A stretch of 47,012 bases of DNA from Roseobacter sp. (GCA_024636475.1 JAGXHA010000113.1:1-47012); one strand, 5' to 3'; positions 15,874 to 25,958 are shown, counted from the first letter of the stretch. Program-made: numbers and translations. The notes: generated by a model from the sequence alone, not told the origin.

Positions 15874-18105
15874 ATGCCCGACCTGCTGATTGAGCTTTTC
15901 TCCGAAGAAATTCCCGCACGTATGCAAGCGCGGGCGGCAGATGATCTGAAAAAGCTGGTGACCAACGGTCTGGTCGAGGCGGGGTTGACCTACGCCTCTG
16001 CCGCCGCGTTTTCGACCCCGCGCCGGTTGACCCTGACGGTTGACGGAATGCTGGACGCCAGCCCGTCGCTGACCGAAGAACGCAAAGGCCCCCGCGCCGA
16101 CGCACCCGAAAAAGCCATCGAAGGGTTCCTGCGCGGTGCAGGCCTGACCCGCGACCAGCTTGAGGAACGCGAAACACCCAAAGGTGCGATCCTGTTTGCG
16201 ATGATCAAAAAGCCGGGCCGCCCCGCGTCCGAGATCGTGGCCGAGGTCCTCGAGGCAACCATTCGCAACTTTCCGTGGCCCAAATCCATGCGGTGGGGCA
16301 ATGGCACGTTGCGTTGGGTGCGGCCGCTCCATTCGATCCTGTGTCTGTTGTCTGCGCAAGACGGTGCGCAGGTCGTGCCCCTGAACGTGGATGGTATCGA
16401 AGCCGGGGCCACGACACGCGGGCACCGTTTTCTTGCGCCCGACACCCTCACCGTCAACAGCTTTGACGACTATACCGCCAAGCTGAAACGTGCCTTTGTG
16501 GTGCTGGATCCGGCCGAGCGTCGCGATGCGATCTGGCATGATGCGACCAACATGGCCTTTGCAAATGGCCTTGAAGTTGTTGAAGACGCTGGCCTTTTGG
16601 CCGAGGTTGCAGGGCTGGTGGAATGGCCTGTCGTGCTGATGGGCAAGATCGGCGATGCCTTCCTTGATCTGCCGCCGGAGGTTTTGCAAACCAGTATGCG
16701 CGAGCACCAGAAGTTCTTTTCCGTGCGCAACCCCAAGACGGGCCGGATCGAGCGGTTCATCACCGTGGCCAACCGCACGACCGCCGATGATGGTGCGACG
16801 ATTTTGGCAGGCAATGAAAAAGTTCTGTCGGCGCGCCTGTCCGACGCCAAATTCTTCTGGGAAAACGACCTGCGCATTGCCACCTCCGATGCCGGCATGC
16901 AGGTCTGGGTGGACCGTTTGTCCAACGTGACGTTCCACAACAAGCTGGGCACCCAAGCCGAGTTGATCTCGCGGATGGAAGCACTGGCGGGTGAGTTGGC
17001 CCCGATGGTCGGTGCTGACGCAGACGAGGCCCGCGAGGCCGCGCGTTTCGCCAAGGCCGATCTGTCGTCGGAAATGGTCTATGAATTCCCCGAACTTCAA
17101 GGGCTTATGGGCAGCTACTACGCGAAAGCGGCGGACAAGTCTGACGCTATCGCCGCAGCGGCCAAGGAACACTATGCACCGCTTGGGCCGTCTGATGACG
17201 TGCCCACAGAACCCGTTTCCATCGCCGTGGCGCTGGCCGAGAAGATCGACAAGCTGACTGGTTTCTGGGCGATTGATGAGAAGCCCACCGGATCGAAAGA
17301 CCCCTTTGCGCTGCGGCGCGCGGCGTTGGGTGTTATTCGGATTTTGGTTGAGAATGATCTTTCTGTAAATTTGATCGCTGGGGTACTTAATAGGCAAGTA
17401 CTTGCAACTCTCATCATACTTAAGGGAGCGGAATTTAGGAATGAGGGCGAAAAGCTTCTCTCTCCGGAGTTGTCCAAACTTTTGGGCTCCGAAAAAATGA
17501 GCGAAATTTCCTATATGATTGTTGATGCTAATGCCAGCGCCACAGAAACTTCGCTCTTAGAGAAGATGGATAGTATTGAGTCCAACCTCCTCGCCTTCCT
17601 CCACGACCGCCTCAAGGTCTACCTCAAGGACCAAGGTGTGCGGCACGACATCATCGACGCCTGCATCGCGATGGAGGGCAACGACGACCTGACACTCCTC
17701 GTCAAACGCGCCAAGGCGCTGTCGGAAACGCTCAAAACCGATGACGGGGAAAACCTGATCCAGGGGTTCAAGCGCGCAAATAACATCCTCACGCAGGCGG
17801 AAGAGGCGGATGGCGTCGAATACTCCTTTGGGGCAGACATCAAATTTGCCGAAACCGACAAGGAACGCGCGCTTTTTCACGCACTCGACACCGCAGAAGC
17901 GCAGATCAAACCCGCGATGGAGGCTCAGGATTTCAGCGCTGCCATGTCTGCGATGGCATCCCTGCGCGGCCCGATTGATGCGTTTTTCAACGCGGTGCAG
18001 GTGAACTCTGACAACGGCACGGTGCGCCGTAACCGCCTGAATCTGCTCAGCCGGATCCGGACGATCTGTTCGTCCGTCGCGGACCTGACTAAAATCGACG
18101 GGTAA
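15874..18105 (+). CDS. glyS: Glycine--tRNA ligase beta subunit
   Basis: The beta chain of glycyl-tRNA synthetase, needed for tRNA recognition. It begins MPDLLIELFSEEIPARMQ after GAAAGG. Hallmarks are STPRRLTL, PKSMRWG, REHQKFFSV, the KADLSSEMVYEFPELQG block and the C-terminal LAFLHDRLKVYLKDQGVRHD region. At 743 residues it is longer than the roughly 690 usual for the family. The excess lies at about residues 495-570 (17345-17580), where the DNA is also visibly A+T-richer and uses codons rare in the rest of the gene, while the frame stays open. Confidence 0.96.
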   Translation: MPDLLIELFSEEIPARMQARAADDLKKLVTNGLVEAGLTYASAAAFSTPRRLTLTVDGMLDASPSLTEERKGPRADAPEKAIEGFLRGAGLTRDQLEERETPKGAILFAMIKKPGRPASEIVAEVLEATIRNFPWPKSMRWGNGTLRWVRPLHSILCLLSAQDGAQVVPLNVDGIEAGATTRGHRFLAPDTLTVNSFDDYTAKLKRAFVVLDPAERRDAIWHDATNMAFANGLEVVEDAGLLAEVAGLVEWPVVLMGKIGDAFLDLPPEVLQTSMREHQKFFSVRNPKTGRIERFITVANRTTADDGATILAGNEKVLSARLSDAKFFWENDLRIATSDAGMQVWVDRLSNVTFHNKLGTQAELISRMEALAGELAPMVGADADEAREAARFAKADLSSEMVYEFPELQGLMGSYYAKAADKSDAIAAAAKEHYAPLGPSDDVPTEPVSIAVALAEKIDKLTGFWAIDEKPTGSKDPFALRRAALGVIRILVENDLSVNLIAGVLNRQVLATLIILKGAEFRNEGEKLLSPELSKLLGSEKMSEISYMIVDANASATETSLLEKMDSIESNLLAFLHDRLKVYLKDQGVRHDIIDACIAMEGNDDLTLLVKRAKALSETLKTDDGENLIQGFKRANNILTQAEEADGVEYSFGADIKFAETDKERALFHALDTAEAQIKPAMEAQDFSAAMSAMASLRGPIDAFFNAVQVNSDNGTVRRNRLNLLSRIRTICSSVADLTKIDG

Positions 18106-18121
18106 CGCAGCGCTTGTGTGA

Positions 18122-18150
18122 TCTGGCAAGGCGTATCAAGTCTTGCCAGA
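18122..18150. terminator. 9-bp inverted repeat after glyS
   Basis: TCTGGCAAG (18122-18130) and CTTGCCAGA (18142-18150) are perfectly complementary around an 11-base loop, 17 bases after the glyS stop. No T-run follows, so it could be a terminator stem, a 3'-end stabiliser or an operator for the next gene. Confidence 0.4.
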
Positions 18151-18195
18151 CATCCTTGAAACCTTATGCTGCGATGAAACCAAAAGGGTGCCGCA

Positions 18196-20745
18196 GTGCA
18201 GAAAACGCCAAATCCAACACCAATAACAACGCTTGTGACCCAAAACGCCCTGATCACCACTGCAACACACGGTGGGCGGGCGAAGTGTCTGCAACGGTTG
18301 GTGCGGCTGGATTTACCGGTCCCGCGCACGGTGACGTTGCCTTTTGACGCGGTAAAGAAAATTGCGGGCGGGCAAATGCCTGATCTGCAAGTCGTGGCGA
18401 ATGAATTTCCCCAAGGCGCTCTTTTATGTGTGCGCCCCTCAAGTCAGGACCCTGATTGGGGCGGGCCGGGTGCTGTGCTGAACATCGGTATGAACGACGC
18501 ACGGTTTGACGATTATTGCGCGCGGATGGGCGAGGGGCCTGCTTCGGCGCTTTATACGCGGTTCGTGCAATCCTATGCGGTTAATGTGGCACGTCTGGAC
18601 CCCGATATGTTCGACGAAGTGGAAGGCGACGGGCGCGAGGCCTTGGCGCAATCGCTGCGTGCCTACGAGCTTGAGACCGAGGAAAGCTTTCCCCAAGACC
18701 GCGTGACCCAGTTGACGGCTGTGCTGAGTTCCATGGCGCGTGCTTGGGAAGGGACGTCGGCACGCCTGCTGCGTCAGGCCAAGGGCGCACCTGCGGATGC
18801 GGGTCTGGGCTTGATCGTGCAGGAAATGGCCTTTGGCGTTGGTACGGGGTTGTGTGGATCAGGTGTGTTGCAACTGGTTGATAGCGAAACTGGCTTGCCG
18901 CAGATCACCGGGCGGTATCTGAGCCAGTCGCAAGGGCGCGACGCGTTGGAGCGGAATGTGGATGCGATGTATCTGACCTGCGATCCACGTGGGAAGTCGC
19001 TGGAGGAACATGCGCCCGAAGCGTTTGAGACGTTGAAGCAGCATGCTGAGTTGATGCGCGTGCGGTTGCGCGCTGAAATGCAGCTTGAATTTGTGATCTC
19101 GGACGGAGAGCTTTTTATTCTTGACGGGGTGCGGGTGTCGCGGTCTTCACGCGCGGCAGTGCGGATCGCCGTGGCGCTGGCGGACGAGGGCATCATCTCG
19201 CGCGAAGAAGCGTTGATGCGGGTCCAGCCGCGCACGTTGACCGAATTGCTGCACCGCCAGGTTGATCCGCGCGCCAAGCGCGACGTGATCGGGCGCGGGA
19301 TCGCCGCAAGCCCCGGTGCGGCCACAGGCAAGATCGTGTTCAGCGCCAATGATGCGCAAGCCAGCGCCTCGCGCGGGGAGGCGTGTATTCTCGTGCGCCG
19401 GGAAACCTCGCCCGAGGATATTCGCGGTATGCATGCGGCGCAGGCCGTGTTGACCGAACGCGGCGGGATCACAAGTCATGCGGCGGTGATCGGGCGGGGC
19501 ATGGGATTGCCTTGCGTTGTCGGGGCTTCGTCGATGAAGTTCGATCTGGTCAAAGGGCAGATTACGGCCCCGGACGGGCGGGTGTTCAAGGCCGGTGACC
19601 AGATCACGATCGACGGCACCAAGGGCGAGGTTCTGTCCGGTGCTGCCGAGATGCTTGAAGCCCTGCTGGATGCGACCTTTCAAAAGCTGATGGACTGGGC
19701 CGAAGAGACGGCTGATATAGGTATCCGCGCCAATGCCGACACGCCTGCTGACGCGCAGACGGCGCGCAACTTCAATGCGCATGGCATCGGGCTTTGCCGC
19801 ACAGAGCATATGTTCTTTGATCCCAGCCGCTTGACCGTGATGCGTGAAATGATCTTTGCCGATAGCAGTGAAGAACGCCGCGCTGTTTTGGAACGTTTGT
19901 TGCCCATGCAACGCGATGATTTCATTCAGCTTTTCCGCATCATGCAGGGGCAGCCGGTGTGCATCCGTCTGTTTGATCCGCCTTTGCATGAATTTCTGCC
20001 TGCCGACAGATCGGGGCAGCGTGACCTGGCCGAAGCACTGGCTTTGCCGCTGTCTGACGTGATCCGCCGGATCGAGGCGATGTCGGAATACAACCCCATG
20101 CTGGGTCTGCGCGGCGTGCGCCTTGGCGTTACGGTGCCAGAGATCTATGAAATGCAGGCCCGTGCGATTTTCGAGGCCACCATCGAGGCCAGCCGCGATG
20201 GTGATCCTGTGGTGCCCGAGATCATGATTCCGCTGGTGTCGGCAAAACGCGAAGTCGAACTGGTCAAAACGAGCATCGACAAGATCGCAACGGCGGTGCG
20301 CAATGAGCGCGGTGCGAATTTCAGCTATCGTTTGGGCGTCATGGTAGAGACACCGCGTGCGGCACTGCGCGCGGCCGAGATTGCGCCTTACTGTTCCTTT
20401 CTGAGTTTCGGGACAAATGACCTGACGCAGATGACCTACGGCCTTAGCCGGGATGACGCGGGACGGTTTATGTCGACCTATGTACAGCAGGGTGTTTTCC
20501 CCGAAGATCCGTTTCATATGTTGGACCAAGACGGCGTAGGAGAGCTGTTGCAACTGGGTGCCGCGCGCGGGCGAACTGCGAAACCGGGGATCACATTATC
20601 GATTTGCGGAGAGCATGGCGGCAACCCCGAATCGATTGCATTCTGCCGAGAAGTTGGTTTTGACTACGTTTCGTGTTCACCGTTCAGGGTGCCCGTGGCG
20701 CGCTTGGCTGCCGCGCAGTTGGCAATCACACACAAGATAGGGTAG
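18196..20745 (+). CDS. Pyruvate phosphate dikinase-like PEP-binding protein
   Basis: 849 residues, GTG start at 18196. The C-terminal two thirds match PPDK well: the phospho-carrier domain with TERGGITSHAAVIGRGMGLP (His about 428), the PEP/pyruvate TIM barrel with GLCRTEHMFF, GTNDLTQMTYG and the catalytic SICGEHGG (Cys about 804). The N-terminal ATP-grasp half is divergent: GGKGANLAEM is replaced by HGGRAKCLQRLV, SGTGVAFTRNP is missing, and QTRxGKRTA becomes LDGVRVSRSSRA. It may not be a classical ATP-driven PPDK. It follows glyS on the same strand, and is followed by an independent-looking hydrolase gene. Confidence 0.8.
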   Translation: MQKTPNPTPITTLVTQNALITTATHGGRAKCLQRLVRLDLPVPRTVTLPFDAVKKIAGGQMPDLQVVANEFPQGALLCVRPSSQDPDWGGPGAVLNIGMNDARFDDYCARMGEGPASALYTRFVQSYAVNVARLDPDMFDEVEGDGREALAQSLRAYELETEESFPQDRVTQLTAVLSSMARAWEGTSARLLRQAKGAPADAGLGLIVQEMAFGVGTGLCGSGVLQLVDSETGLPQITGRYLSQSQGRDALERNVDAMYLTCDPRGKSLEEHAPEAFETLKQHAELMRVRLRAEMQLEFVISDGELFILDGVRVSRSSRAAVRIAVALADEGIISREEALMRVQPRTLTELLHRQVDPRAKRDVIGRGIAASPGAATGKIVFSANDAQASASRGEACILVRRETSPEDIRGMHAAQAVLTERGGITSHAAVIGRGMGLPCVVGASSMKFDLVKGQITAPDGRVFKAGDQITIDGTKGEVLSGAAEMLEALLDATFQKLMDWAEETADIGIRANADTPADAQTARNFNAHGIGLCRTEHMFFDPSRLTVMREMIFADSSEERRAVLERLLPMQRDDFIQLFRIMQGQPVCIRLFDPPLHEFLPADRSGQRDLAEALALPLSDVIRRIEAMSEYNPMLGLRGVRLGVTVPEIYEMQARAIFEATIEASRDGDPVVPEIMIPLVSAKREVELVKTSIDKIATAVRNERGANFSYRLGVMVETPRAALRAAEIAPYCSFLSFGTNDLTQMTYGLSRDDAGRFMSTYVQQGVFPEDPFHMLDQDGVGELLQLGAARGRTAKPGITLSICGEHGGNPESIAFCREVGFDYVSCSPFRVPVARLAAAQLAITHKIG

Positions 20746-20872
20746 GTTAGGGTGGTTTATCGTCAACATATAGCAAGTTTGGGCGATTTACCGCGCAATT
20801 GACTCTGTTAGGGTTTACGTAAAGCTTTGTGTTGTCTAAGCGCCGGGTGTGAAATGACCTGAGAGGCGCTCA

Positions 20873-21511
20873 ATGCGTTATACCAAAATCCTGTCCATCT
20901 GCGCCGCCTTGGCGCTGCCCCTTTTGACCCCGATTGCCGTCTCGGCAAACTCGCAACAAGCGCAAGCTTTGGCGGATATCGAATCTAAGGGGCTACAGGC
21001 TGTTGGATCAAAACGACTTGAAGCGACGATTGCTGCATCGGATGCAGCAAGTGATGTTGAATTTACCCGAAACTGGTTGGCGCAACAGCCCAAGGCGTCG
21101 GGGGGCGAACAGTGGAAATGTCTGTCCGAGGCGCTTTACTTTGAAGCGCGCGGCGAAACAGTCAAAGGCCAGTTTGCTGTGGCCGAGGTGATTATCAACA
21201 GGGTCAAGTCCGCTCGGTTCCCCGGATCGCTTTGCACTGTCATCAATCAAGGCACCGGCAAGAAATACCAGTGTCAGTTCACGTATACCTGTGACGGCAA
21301 TGCCGAAGTGATTTCAGAACCTCGCGCCTATGACGAGGTTAGCAAAATTGCCCGCGCAGTGCTGGACGGCAAGGTACCCACTTTGACGGATGGTGCCACG
21401 TATTACCATACAACCGCCGTAAGCCCTCGCTGGTCGCGTGTGTTTACACGTACAACCAAAATTGGTGTTCACCTGTTTTACCGCGACGGTGTTCAAACAG
21501 CCTCGAACTAA
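20873..21511 (+). CDS. SleB-type cell wall hydrolase
   Basis: A 212-residue exported protein with a signal peptide (ILSICAALALPLLTPIAVSA) and a C-terminal Hydrolase_2 domain: CLSEALYFEARGET, VAEVIINRV, YQCQFTYTCDG and GATYYHTTAVSPRW. This domain is found in spore cortex-lytic enzyme SleB and in many proteobacterial amidase or transglycosylase-like hydrolases. The glutamate in YFEARGE is the likely catalytic residue. It probably acts on peptidoglycan in the periplasm. The upstream 127 bases hold a promoter-like TTGACT at 20799. Confidence 0.86.
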   Translation: MRYTKILSICAALALPLLTPIAVSANSQQAQALADIESKGLQAVGSKRLEATIAASDAASDVEFTRNWLAQQPKASGGEQWKCLSEALYFEARGETVKGQFAVAEVIINRVKSARFPGSLCTVINQGTGKKYQCQFTYTCDGNAEVISEPRAYDEVSKIARAVLDGKVPTLTDGATYYHTTAVSPRWSRVFTRTTKIGVHLFYRDGVQTASN

Positions 21512-21620
21512 GTGTCGCGTCGCAGTCGTCTTTGAGGTCTGGCAAGCCGCAACTGGCTTTGTTAGATGCGGACAAATGGGCTAGGAAGCTTTTGACCGCG
21601 ACAAAGTAAAGGCGAGCGTT

Positions 21621-22544
21621 ATGACAACCGATACAAGGCTTGCCTTTGCACATCCGTCAGAGCGCGCAGCCGCGACCGCCGGACCGGAGCTGCTGGACCG
21701 TATTTCCCTTCGCGATCATATCGTCGAGGTAGAGATCGGGGCGTTTCAGGCCGAGCGTGGTGTGACACAGCGGATCTGTTTCAACGTGGTGGTCGAGGTT
21801 CAGCCTTTGACCGGACCGGTTGATGATGATGTTGACCGTATCCTGTCATACGACCGCGTGACCGAAGCCATCGCCTATGAACTTTCTGACGAGCGGCTTA
21901 ATCTACTGGAAACACTGGCTGAACGCGTCGCGGATCGCATTTTGCTGGAACGTCAGGCGATGCGGGTTTTCGTTCGGATCGAAAAGCTGGATCGTGGGCC
22001 GGGCGCGTTGGGTGTGGAAATTGCACGCGCCCGCGATGACGCGCCAGATGCACAGGCAAACGCGGCCGAAGTGCCCCATCCTGAATTGGTATATCTAAGC
22101 AACGAAGCGATTGAATCGCCTCATCTGGCACCTTGGCTGGATCAGCTTGACCAGATGGGCCGCCCGTTGATTTTGTGCGTTGGCGCGTCAGATACGCCAG
22201 CCCCTCAGGTTGCTCACAAGATGGCACAGCGTCGGATTGATTTGCTGGCGATTGAACAAAACGCATGGGTTCTTGCCTCAAAAGACAACCGCTGTGTGGT
22301 TGTTTCGACACGCACCGAACTTGATTGGGCGATGAAGAACGGTCAGACAAGTGTCTGGGCACCCTCGAAAATCGTGCTCGACAGCGTCGATACCCCCTCC
22401 GCGCAGCCCCGCGATGCGGTAGCCCTTGCCGCATGGTTTGCCGCGACGTTTGACGCAACCGAAATGCTGGTGATCGGAGCAGATCTGCCCAAGGATACAT
22501 CGGTGCCATTGCGCGCGGTTTCAGTCACGCAAGCCACGCTGTAA
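21621..22544 (+). CDS. folB: Dihydroneopterin aldolase FolB with a ~160-residue C-terminal extension
   Basis: Residues 20-140 are a FolB domain (ISLRDHIVEVEIGAFQAERG ... RILSYDRVTEAI ... LLETLAERVADRIL ... VRIEKLDRGPGALGVEI), which cleaves dihydroneopterin to 6-hydroxymethyl-dihydropterin. The usual protein has only about 120 residues; this one has 307. The extension starts near HPELVYLSNEAIESP and contains PLILCVGASDTPAPQ and EMLVIGADLPKDT, an alpha/beta pattern I cannot name. It is four bases from folP, which overlaps glmM, so it forms a folB-folP-glmM operon. Confidence 0.88.
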   Translation: MTTDTRLAFAHPSERAAATAGPELLDRISLRDHIVEVEIGAFQAERGVTQRICFNVVVEVQPLTGPVDDDVDRILSYDRVTEAIAYELSDERLNLLETLAERVADRILLERQAMRVFVRIEKLDRGPGALGVEIARARDDAPDAQANAAEVPHPELVYLSNEAIESPHLAPWLDQLDQMGRPLILCVGASDTPAPQVAHKMAQRRIDLLAIEQNAWVLASKDNRCVVVSTRTELDWAMKNGQTSVWAPSKIVLDSVDTPSAQPRDAVALAAWFAATFDATEMLVIGADLPKDTSVPLRAVSVTQATL

Positions 22545-22548
22545 GGCT

Positions 22549-23565
22549 ATGACCGAATATTTCAGACCTCTGGTTCAGATGGGTCCGTCACGACCTGAAG
22601 AAGCGCTCACGCTTGCGGGAGGCCGGGGATGGTTCACCCATGTCGAAGTCTTGTCGCGCGTTGCCACCGCGCGGGTGATCCCGGTAACTGAGATGCCGCC
22701 CGACGTTGCCGTGCGTCTTACGACCCCGCGACCCGCAATTGCCGGGCTCACGATGGACCGCCCGCGGATCATGGGCATTTTGAACACCACGCCTGATAGC
22801 TTTTCCGATGGTGGTGATCATGCGGACCTTGCAAACGCCGTGTCTGCGGGCTTGCGTATGGCCCAAAGCGGCGCTGACATCATCGACATCGGTGGCGAAT
22901 CCACGCGACCCGGTGCAAGTTTTGTCCCTGTCGAGGTCGAGATCAACCGTACCGCGCCAACCATCCAGGCGTTGCGGGCTGCGGGAATGGGGCTTCCGAT
23001 ATCGATCGACACGCGCAAGGCAGAGGTGGCTCAAGCGGCTGTGGCGATGGGTGCCAATCTGGTGAATGACGTCTCCGGGTTCACCTTTGACCCCGCGCTT
23101 GGCCCGTTTTGCCAAAAACACAGCCTTGCGGTGTGTGTGATGCATGCGCAGGGCGATCCGGCGACGATGCATCTGAACCCCAGTTATTCAAACGTCCTGC
23201 TGGATGTGTACGACATGCTGGAGCAGCAAATCAGCAGCCTTGAGGCTGTTGGTATTCCGCGCGGGGCTATTCTTGCCGATCCCGGTATCGGATTTGGCAA
23301 AACCTTAGACCACAACTTGGCGTTGCTCGCGCGGATCAGCCTTTTCCATATGCTGGGAACCCCTTTGTTGCTTGGGGCTTCGCGCAAGAAATTCATCGGC
23401 ACGATCGGTACAGCACCCGAGGCCAAAGACAGAACGCCCGGATCGATTGCAGTTGCTCTTGCGGGATTGGCGCAAGGGGTGCAAATGGTGCGTGTCCATG
23501 ATGTAAGTGAGACGCGCCAAGCCATCGCGCTTTGGCATGCAGCATATTTTGGAGATATTTTATGA
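22549..23565 (+). CDS. folP: Dihydropteroate synthase
   Basis: Joins p-aminobenzoate to hydroxymethyl-dihydropterin diphosphate. Both DHPS signatures are present: [17 protein letters not shown] and [14 protein letters not shown]. Further conserved parts are [31 protein letters not shown] and [11 protein letters not shown], the sulfonamide-contacting region. The N-terminal 70 residues before the barrel are longer than in the E. coli enzyme. It sits between folB (four-base gap) and glmM (four-base overlap), as in many bacteria. Confidence 0.96.
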   Translation: MTEYFRPLVQMGPSRPEEALTLAGGRGWFTHVEVLSRVATARVIPVTEMPPDVAVRLTTPRPAIAGLTMDRPRIMGILNTTPDSFSDGGDHADLANAVSAGLRMAQSGADIIDIGGESTRPGASFVPVEVEINRTAPTIQALRAAGMGLPISIDTRKAEVAQAAVAMGANLVNDVSGFTFDPALGPFCQKHSLAVCVMHAQGDPATMHLNPSYSNVLLDVYDMLEQQISSLEAVGIPRGAILADPGIGFGKTLDHNLALLARISLFHMLGTPLLLGASRKKFIGTIGTAPEAKDRTPGSIAVALAGLAQGVQMVRVHDVSETRQAIALWHAAYFGDIL

Positions 23566-24908
23566 CGAAGTTGTTTGGAACGGACGGTATTCGCGGCGAA
23601 GCAAATGTGTACCCGATGACCGCAGAAGTCGCGTTGCGGATCGGTGCGGCGGTGGGTCATTATTTCAGCAAAAGCAGAGCAGGCGCACATCGGGTGGTGA
23701 TTGGCAAGGACACACGCTTGTCCGGCTATATGTTTGAAAACGCGCTCACGGCTGGTCTGACGTCTTCGGGGATGAATGTGCTGTTGCTGGGCCCGGTTCC
23801 CACGCCCGCCGTTGGTCTGCTAACGCGCTCGATGCGGGCTGATCTGGGGGTGATGATTTCCGCCAGCCATAATCCGGCTACCGACAACGGGATCAAGTTT
23901 TTTGGGCCAGATGGTTTCAAGTTGAGCGACGCGGTCGAAGCTGAAATCGAAGCGCTGATTGTAGATGGCGTGAAAATGTCGCCCTCCGATAAGATCGGCC
24001 GTGCCAAGCGGATTGATGATGGCCGCTTCCGCTATGTTGAGCGTGTGAAGTCATCATTCCCCCGCGAGCAGCGGTTGGACGGGCTTAAGATCGTTGTGGA
24101 TTGTGCCAACGGTGCTGCACATCGTGTTGCACCTGAAACACTCTGGGAACTTGGGGCCGAGGTGGTGTCCGTGGGCGTCAGTCCGAATGGCTTTAACATC
24201 AATGAAGACTGCGGATCTACCCATCCTGCGCAGGCAGCGGCGGCTGTTGTCAGACATGGCGCACATCTCGGGATTTGCCTTGATGGAGACGCGGATCGGG
24301 TGATCTTGATTGACGAGGCGGGCAACGTCGGGAACGGCGATCAATTCTTGGCGCTGATGGGCGCGCGTTGGGCCGCCGAAGGCCGGCTGGCCAAGAATGC
24401 GCTGGTTGCAACGGTGATGAGCAATCTGGGGCTGGAGCGGTTTTTGCAAGGTCACGGTGTTACGCTCGAGCGGACTGCCGTCGGGGACCGCTATGTTGTT
24501 GAGCGGATGCGTCAGGGCGGGTTCAACCTTGGGGGCGAGCAGTCCGGTCATATCGTTATGACAGATCATGCGACGACTGGTGATGGTTTGATGGCGGGCC
24601 TGCAGTTTCTGGCCGAGATGGTGCGGTCTGGGAAGCCGTCTTCGGAGTTGTTGAATAACTTCGAGCCTGTGCCGCAATTGGTGAAGAATGTGCGTTTTGC
24701 AGCGGGCCAAACACCATTGGACGCGGCAGCGGTAAAAGCTGCCATTGCACAGGCCGAAGCCGACTTGGCAGGCAAGGGGCGGTTGCTTATCCGCAAGTCA
24801 GGCACTGAGCCTTTGGTGCGGGTGATGGCGGAGCATGAAGATGCCGAGCTGATGGGGCGTGCCGTCGATTCGGTTGTCGATGCCGTGACACAGGCAGTTC
24901 AGAACTAA
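23562..24908 (+). CDS. glmM: Phosphoglucosamine mutase
   Basis: Converts glucosamine-6-phosphate to glucosamine-1-phosphate for UDP-GlcNAc, and so for peptidoglycan. It starts [15 protein letters not shown] at ATG 23562, which overlaps the folP stop and has GGAG seven bases upstream. The phosphoserine loop is ISASHNP (Ser about 102), the metal loop DGDADR, the sugar loop GGEQSGH and the phosphate loop [12 protein letters not shown]. Full length (448 residues). Last gene of the folB-folP-glmM operon. Confidence 0.97.
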   Translation: MTKLFGTDGIRGEANVYPMTAEVALRIGAAVGHYFSKSRAGAHRVVIGKDTRLSGYMFENALTAGLTSSGMNVLLLGPVPTPAVGLLTRSMRADLGVMISASHNPATDNGIKFFGPDGFKLSDAVEAEIEALIVDGVKMSPSDKIGRAKRIDDGRFRYVERVKSSFPREQRLDGLKIVVDCANGAAHRVAPETLWELGAEVVSVGVSPNGFNINEDCGSTHPAQAAAAVVRHGAHLGICLDGDADRVILIDEAGNVGNGDQFLALMGARWAAEGRLAKNALVATVMSNLGLERFLQGHGVTLERTAVGDRYVVERMRQGGFNLGGEQSGHIVMTDHATTGDGLMAGLQFLAEMVRSGKPSSELLNNFEPVPQLVKNVRFAAGQTPLDAAAVKAAIAQAEADLAGKGRLLIRKSGTEPLVRVMAEHEDAELMGRAVDSVVDAVTQAVQN

Positions 24909-24911
24909 AGG

Positions 24912-24937
24912 TGCGATAAATCGCATTTCATTTATTT
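24912..24937 (+). terminator. Probable terminator of the folB-folP-glmM operon
   Basis: TGCGA and TCGCA form a short stem (24912-24925) with TTTCATTTATTT after it, directly downstream of the glmM stop. Confidence 0.5.
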
Positions 24938-24987
24938 GGGCGTTCGGATGCGTCGGTTTGTGCGCCGGTTCCTGCGTTTGGGCTTTG

Positions 24988-25013
24988 CCTCGCCAAGAGA
25001 GCCTTCGGCGAGG
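24988..25013. terminator. Hairpin between convergent glmM and the DMT transporter
   Basis: CCTCGCC (24988-24994) and GGCGAGG (25007-25013) form a 7-bp stem followed by ATTTATT on the plus strand. It may back up the glmM terminator or serve the convergent gene. Confidence 0.4.
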
Positions 25014-25031
25014 ATTTATTGCCATTTGGAA

Positions 25032-25958
25032 CTAGGCGCGCGCTTTGTTGAAGAGCCTGCGCAGTGCGCCGAATTGGCTGAGCGCCATGCCGGCGAGGAT
25101 CAGGGCCAACGACCAGATAAGCGAAGCGGGAAGCGGTTCGCTCAGGAGCAACGCGCCCAGGCACACAGACCACACCGGCACCTGATAATTGACCAAAGAC
25201 ATGAAGACCGGGCCAGCGCTGCGGACCACAAGCACGCGAAGAAAGTTGGCAGCTGCGGTGGGCACAAGTCCTAGAAAGGCAAGCACGCCGAGGATTTTGC
25301 CGGACGGGATCGGCGGCAAACCTTCGGCGATGAGGGCGAGAGGAATTGTGATGCAACTGGCGATAACCAGAAGGATCGTTGCAAGGCCGATGGCGTCTAT
25401 CGATGGCAAACGGCGCATGATGATAGAACTGATCGCATAGCAACTCGCGGCACCGAGGCAGGCAATACGGCCCGGAGTCTCGTAAGCGGCCCCCGTGCTT
25501 TCAAATGCTTGCGCGCCAATCAGCACCACAACGCCGGCAAAACCAATAGCAAAGCCGATTGATTTTCGCGGTGTCATCCGCTCTCCTTGGACGAAGAAAT
25601 GCGCGAGGGGCAGGATGATCAGGGCGACGGCGGCCATCGACACACCCGCAAAGCCAGACGTGACATATTGTTGACCCCACGCCAGTAGACTAAAGGGCAC
25701 GGCTGAGCTGGCAGCACTGATGAAAACCAGAGCGCTCAAATCTTTTCTGGAGGGCTTTTGAGAGAAAAGCCGGAAGCCCCGCGCGCTCCAGATCGCGATC
25801 ATCACGAGTGCGGCCAGACTGACGCGGCTGGCGGCAATCCAGAACGGAGGCATTTCTGTCAAAGCAATTTCGGTTACCATAAACGTGCCGCCCCAGATGA
25901 AGGCCAGAAGGGCCACCATCAGCCAACTGGCCGGGGTAATCTTGGGGGTGTCTTGCAC
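25032..25958 (-). CDS. EamA/DMT-family membrane transporter
   Basis: A 308-residue protein with two EamA repeats and about ten membrane helices (WLMVALLAFIWGGTFMVTEIAL opens the first; NYQVPVWSVCLGALLLSEPLPASL lies in the second). The family exports metabolites or takes up small solutes; nothing here fixes the substrate. The start is ATG 25958. It faces glmM and is separated from ilvC, on the same strand upstream, by 357 bases and a strong terminator. Confidence 0.88.
   Translation of the reverse strand: MQDTPKITPASWLMVALLAFIWGGTFMVTEIALTEMPPFWIAASRVSLAALVMIAIWSARGFRLFSQKPSRKDLSALVFISAASSAVPFSLLAWGQQYVTSGFAGVSMAAVALIILPLAHFFVQGERMTPRKSIGFAIGFAGVVVLIGAQAFESTGAAYETPGRIACLGAASCYAISSIIMRRLPSIDAIGLATILLVIASCITIPLALIAEGLPPIPSGKILGVLAFLGLVPTAAANFLRVLVVRSAGPVFMSLVNYQVPVWSVCLGALLLSEPLPASLIWSLALILAGMALSQFGALRRLFNKARA

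Noticed and set aside
15772..17397. 541-codon minus-strand frame inside glyS
   Set aside because: Antisense shadow of glyS in a high-G+C gene; no motifs.
19147..20553. 468-codon minus-strand frame inside the PPDK-like gene
   Set aside because: Antisense shadow; His/Arg/Gln-rich composition typical of such frames.
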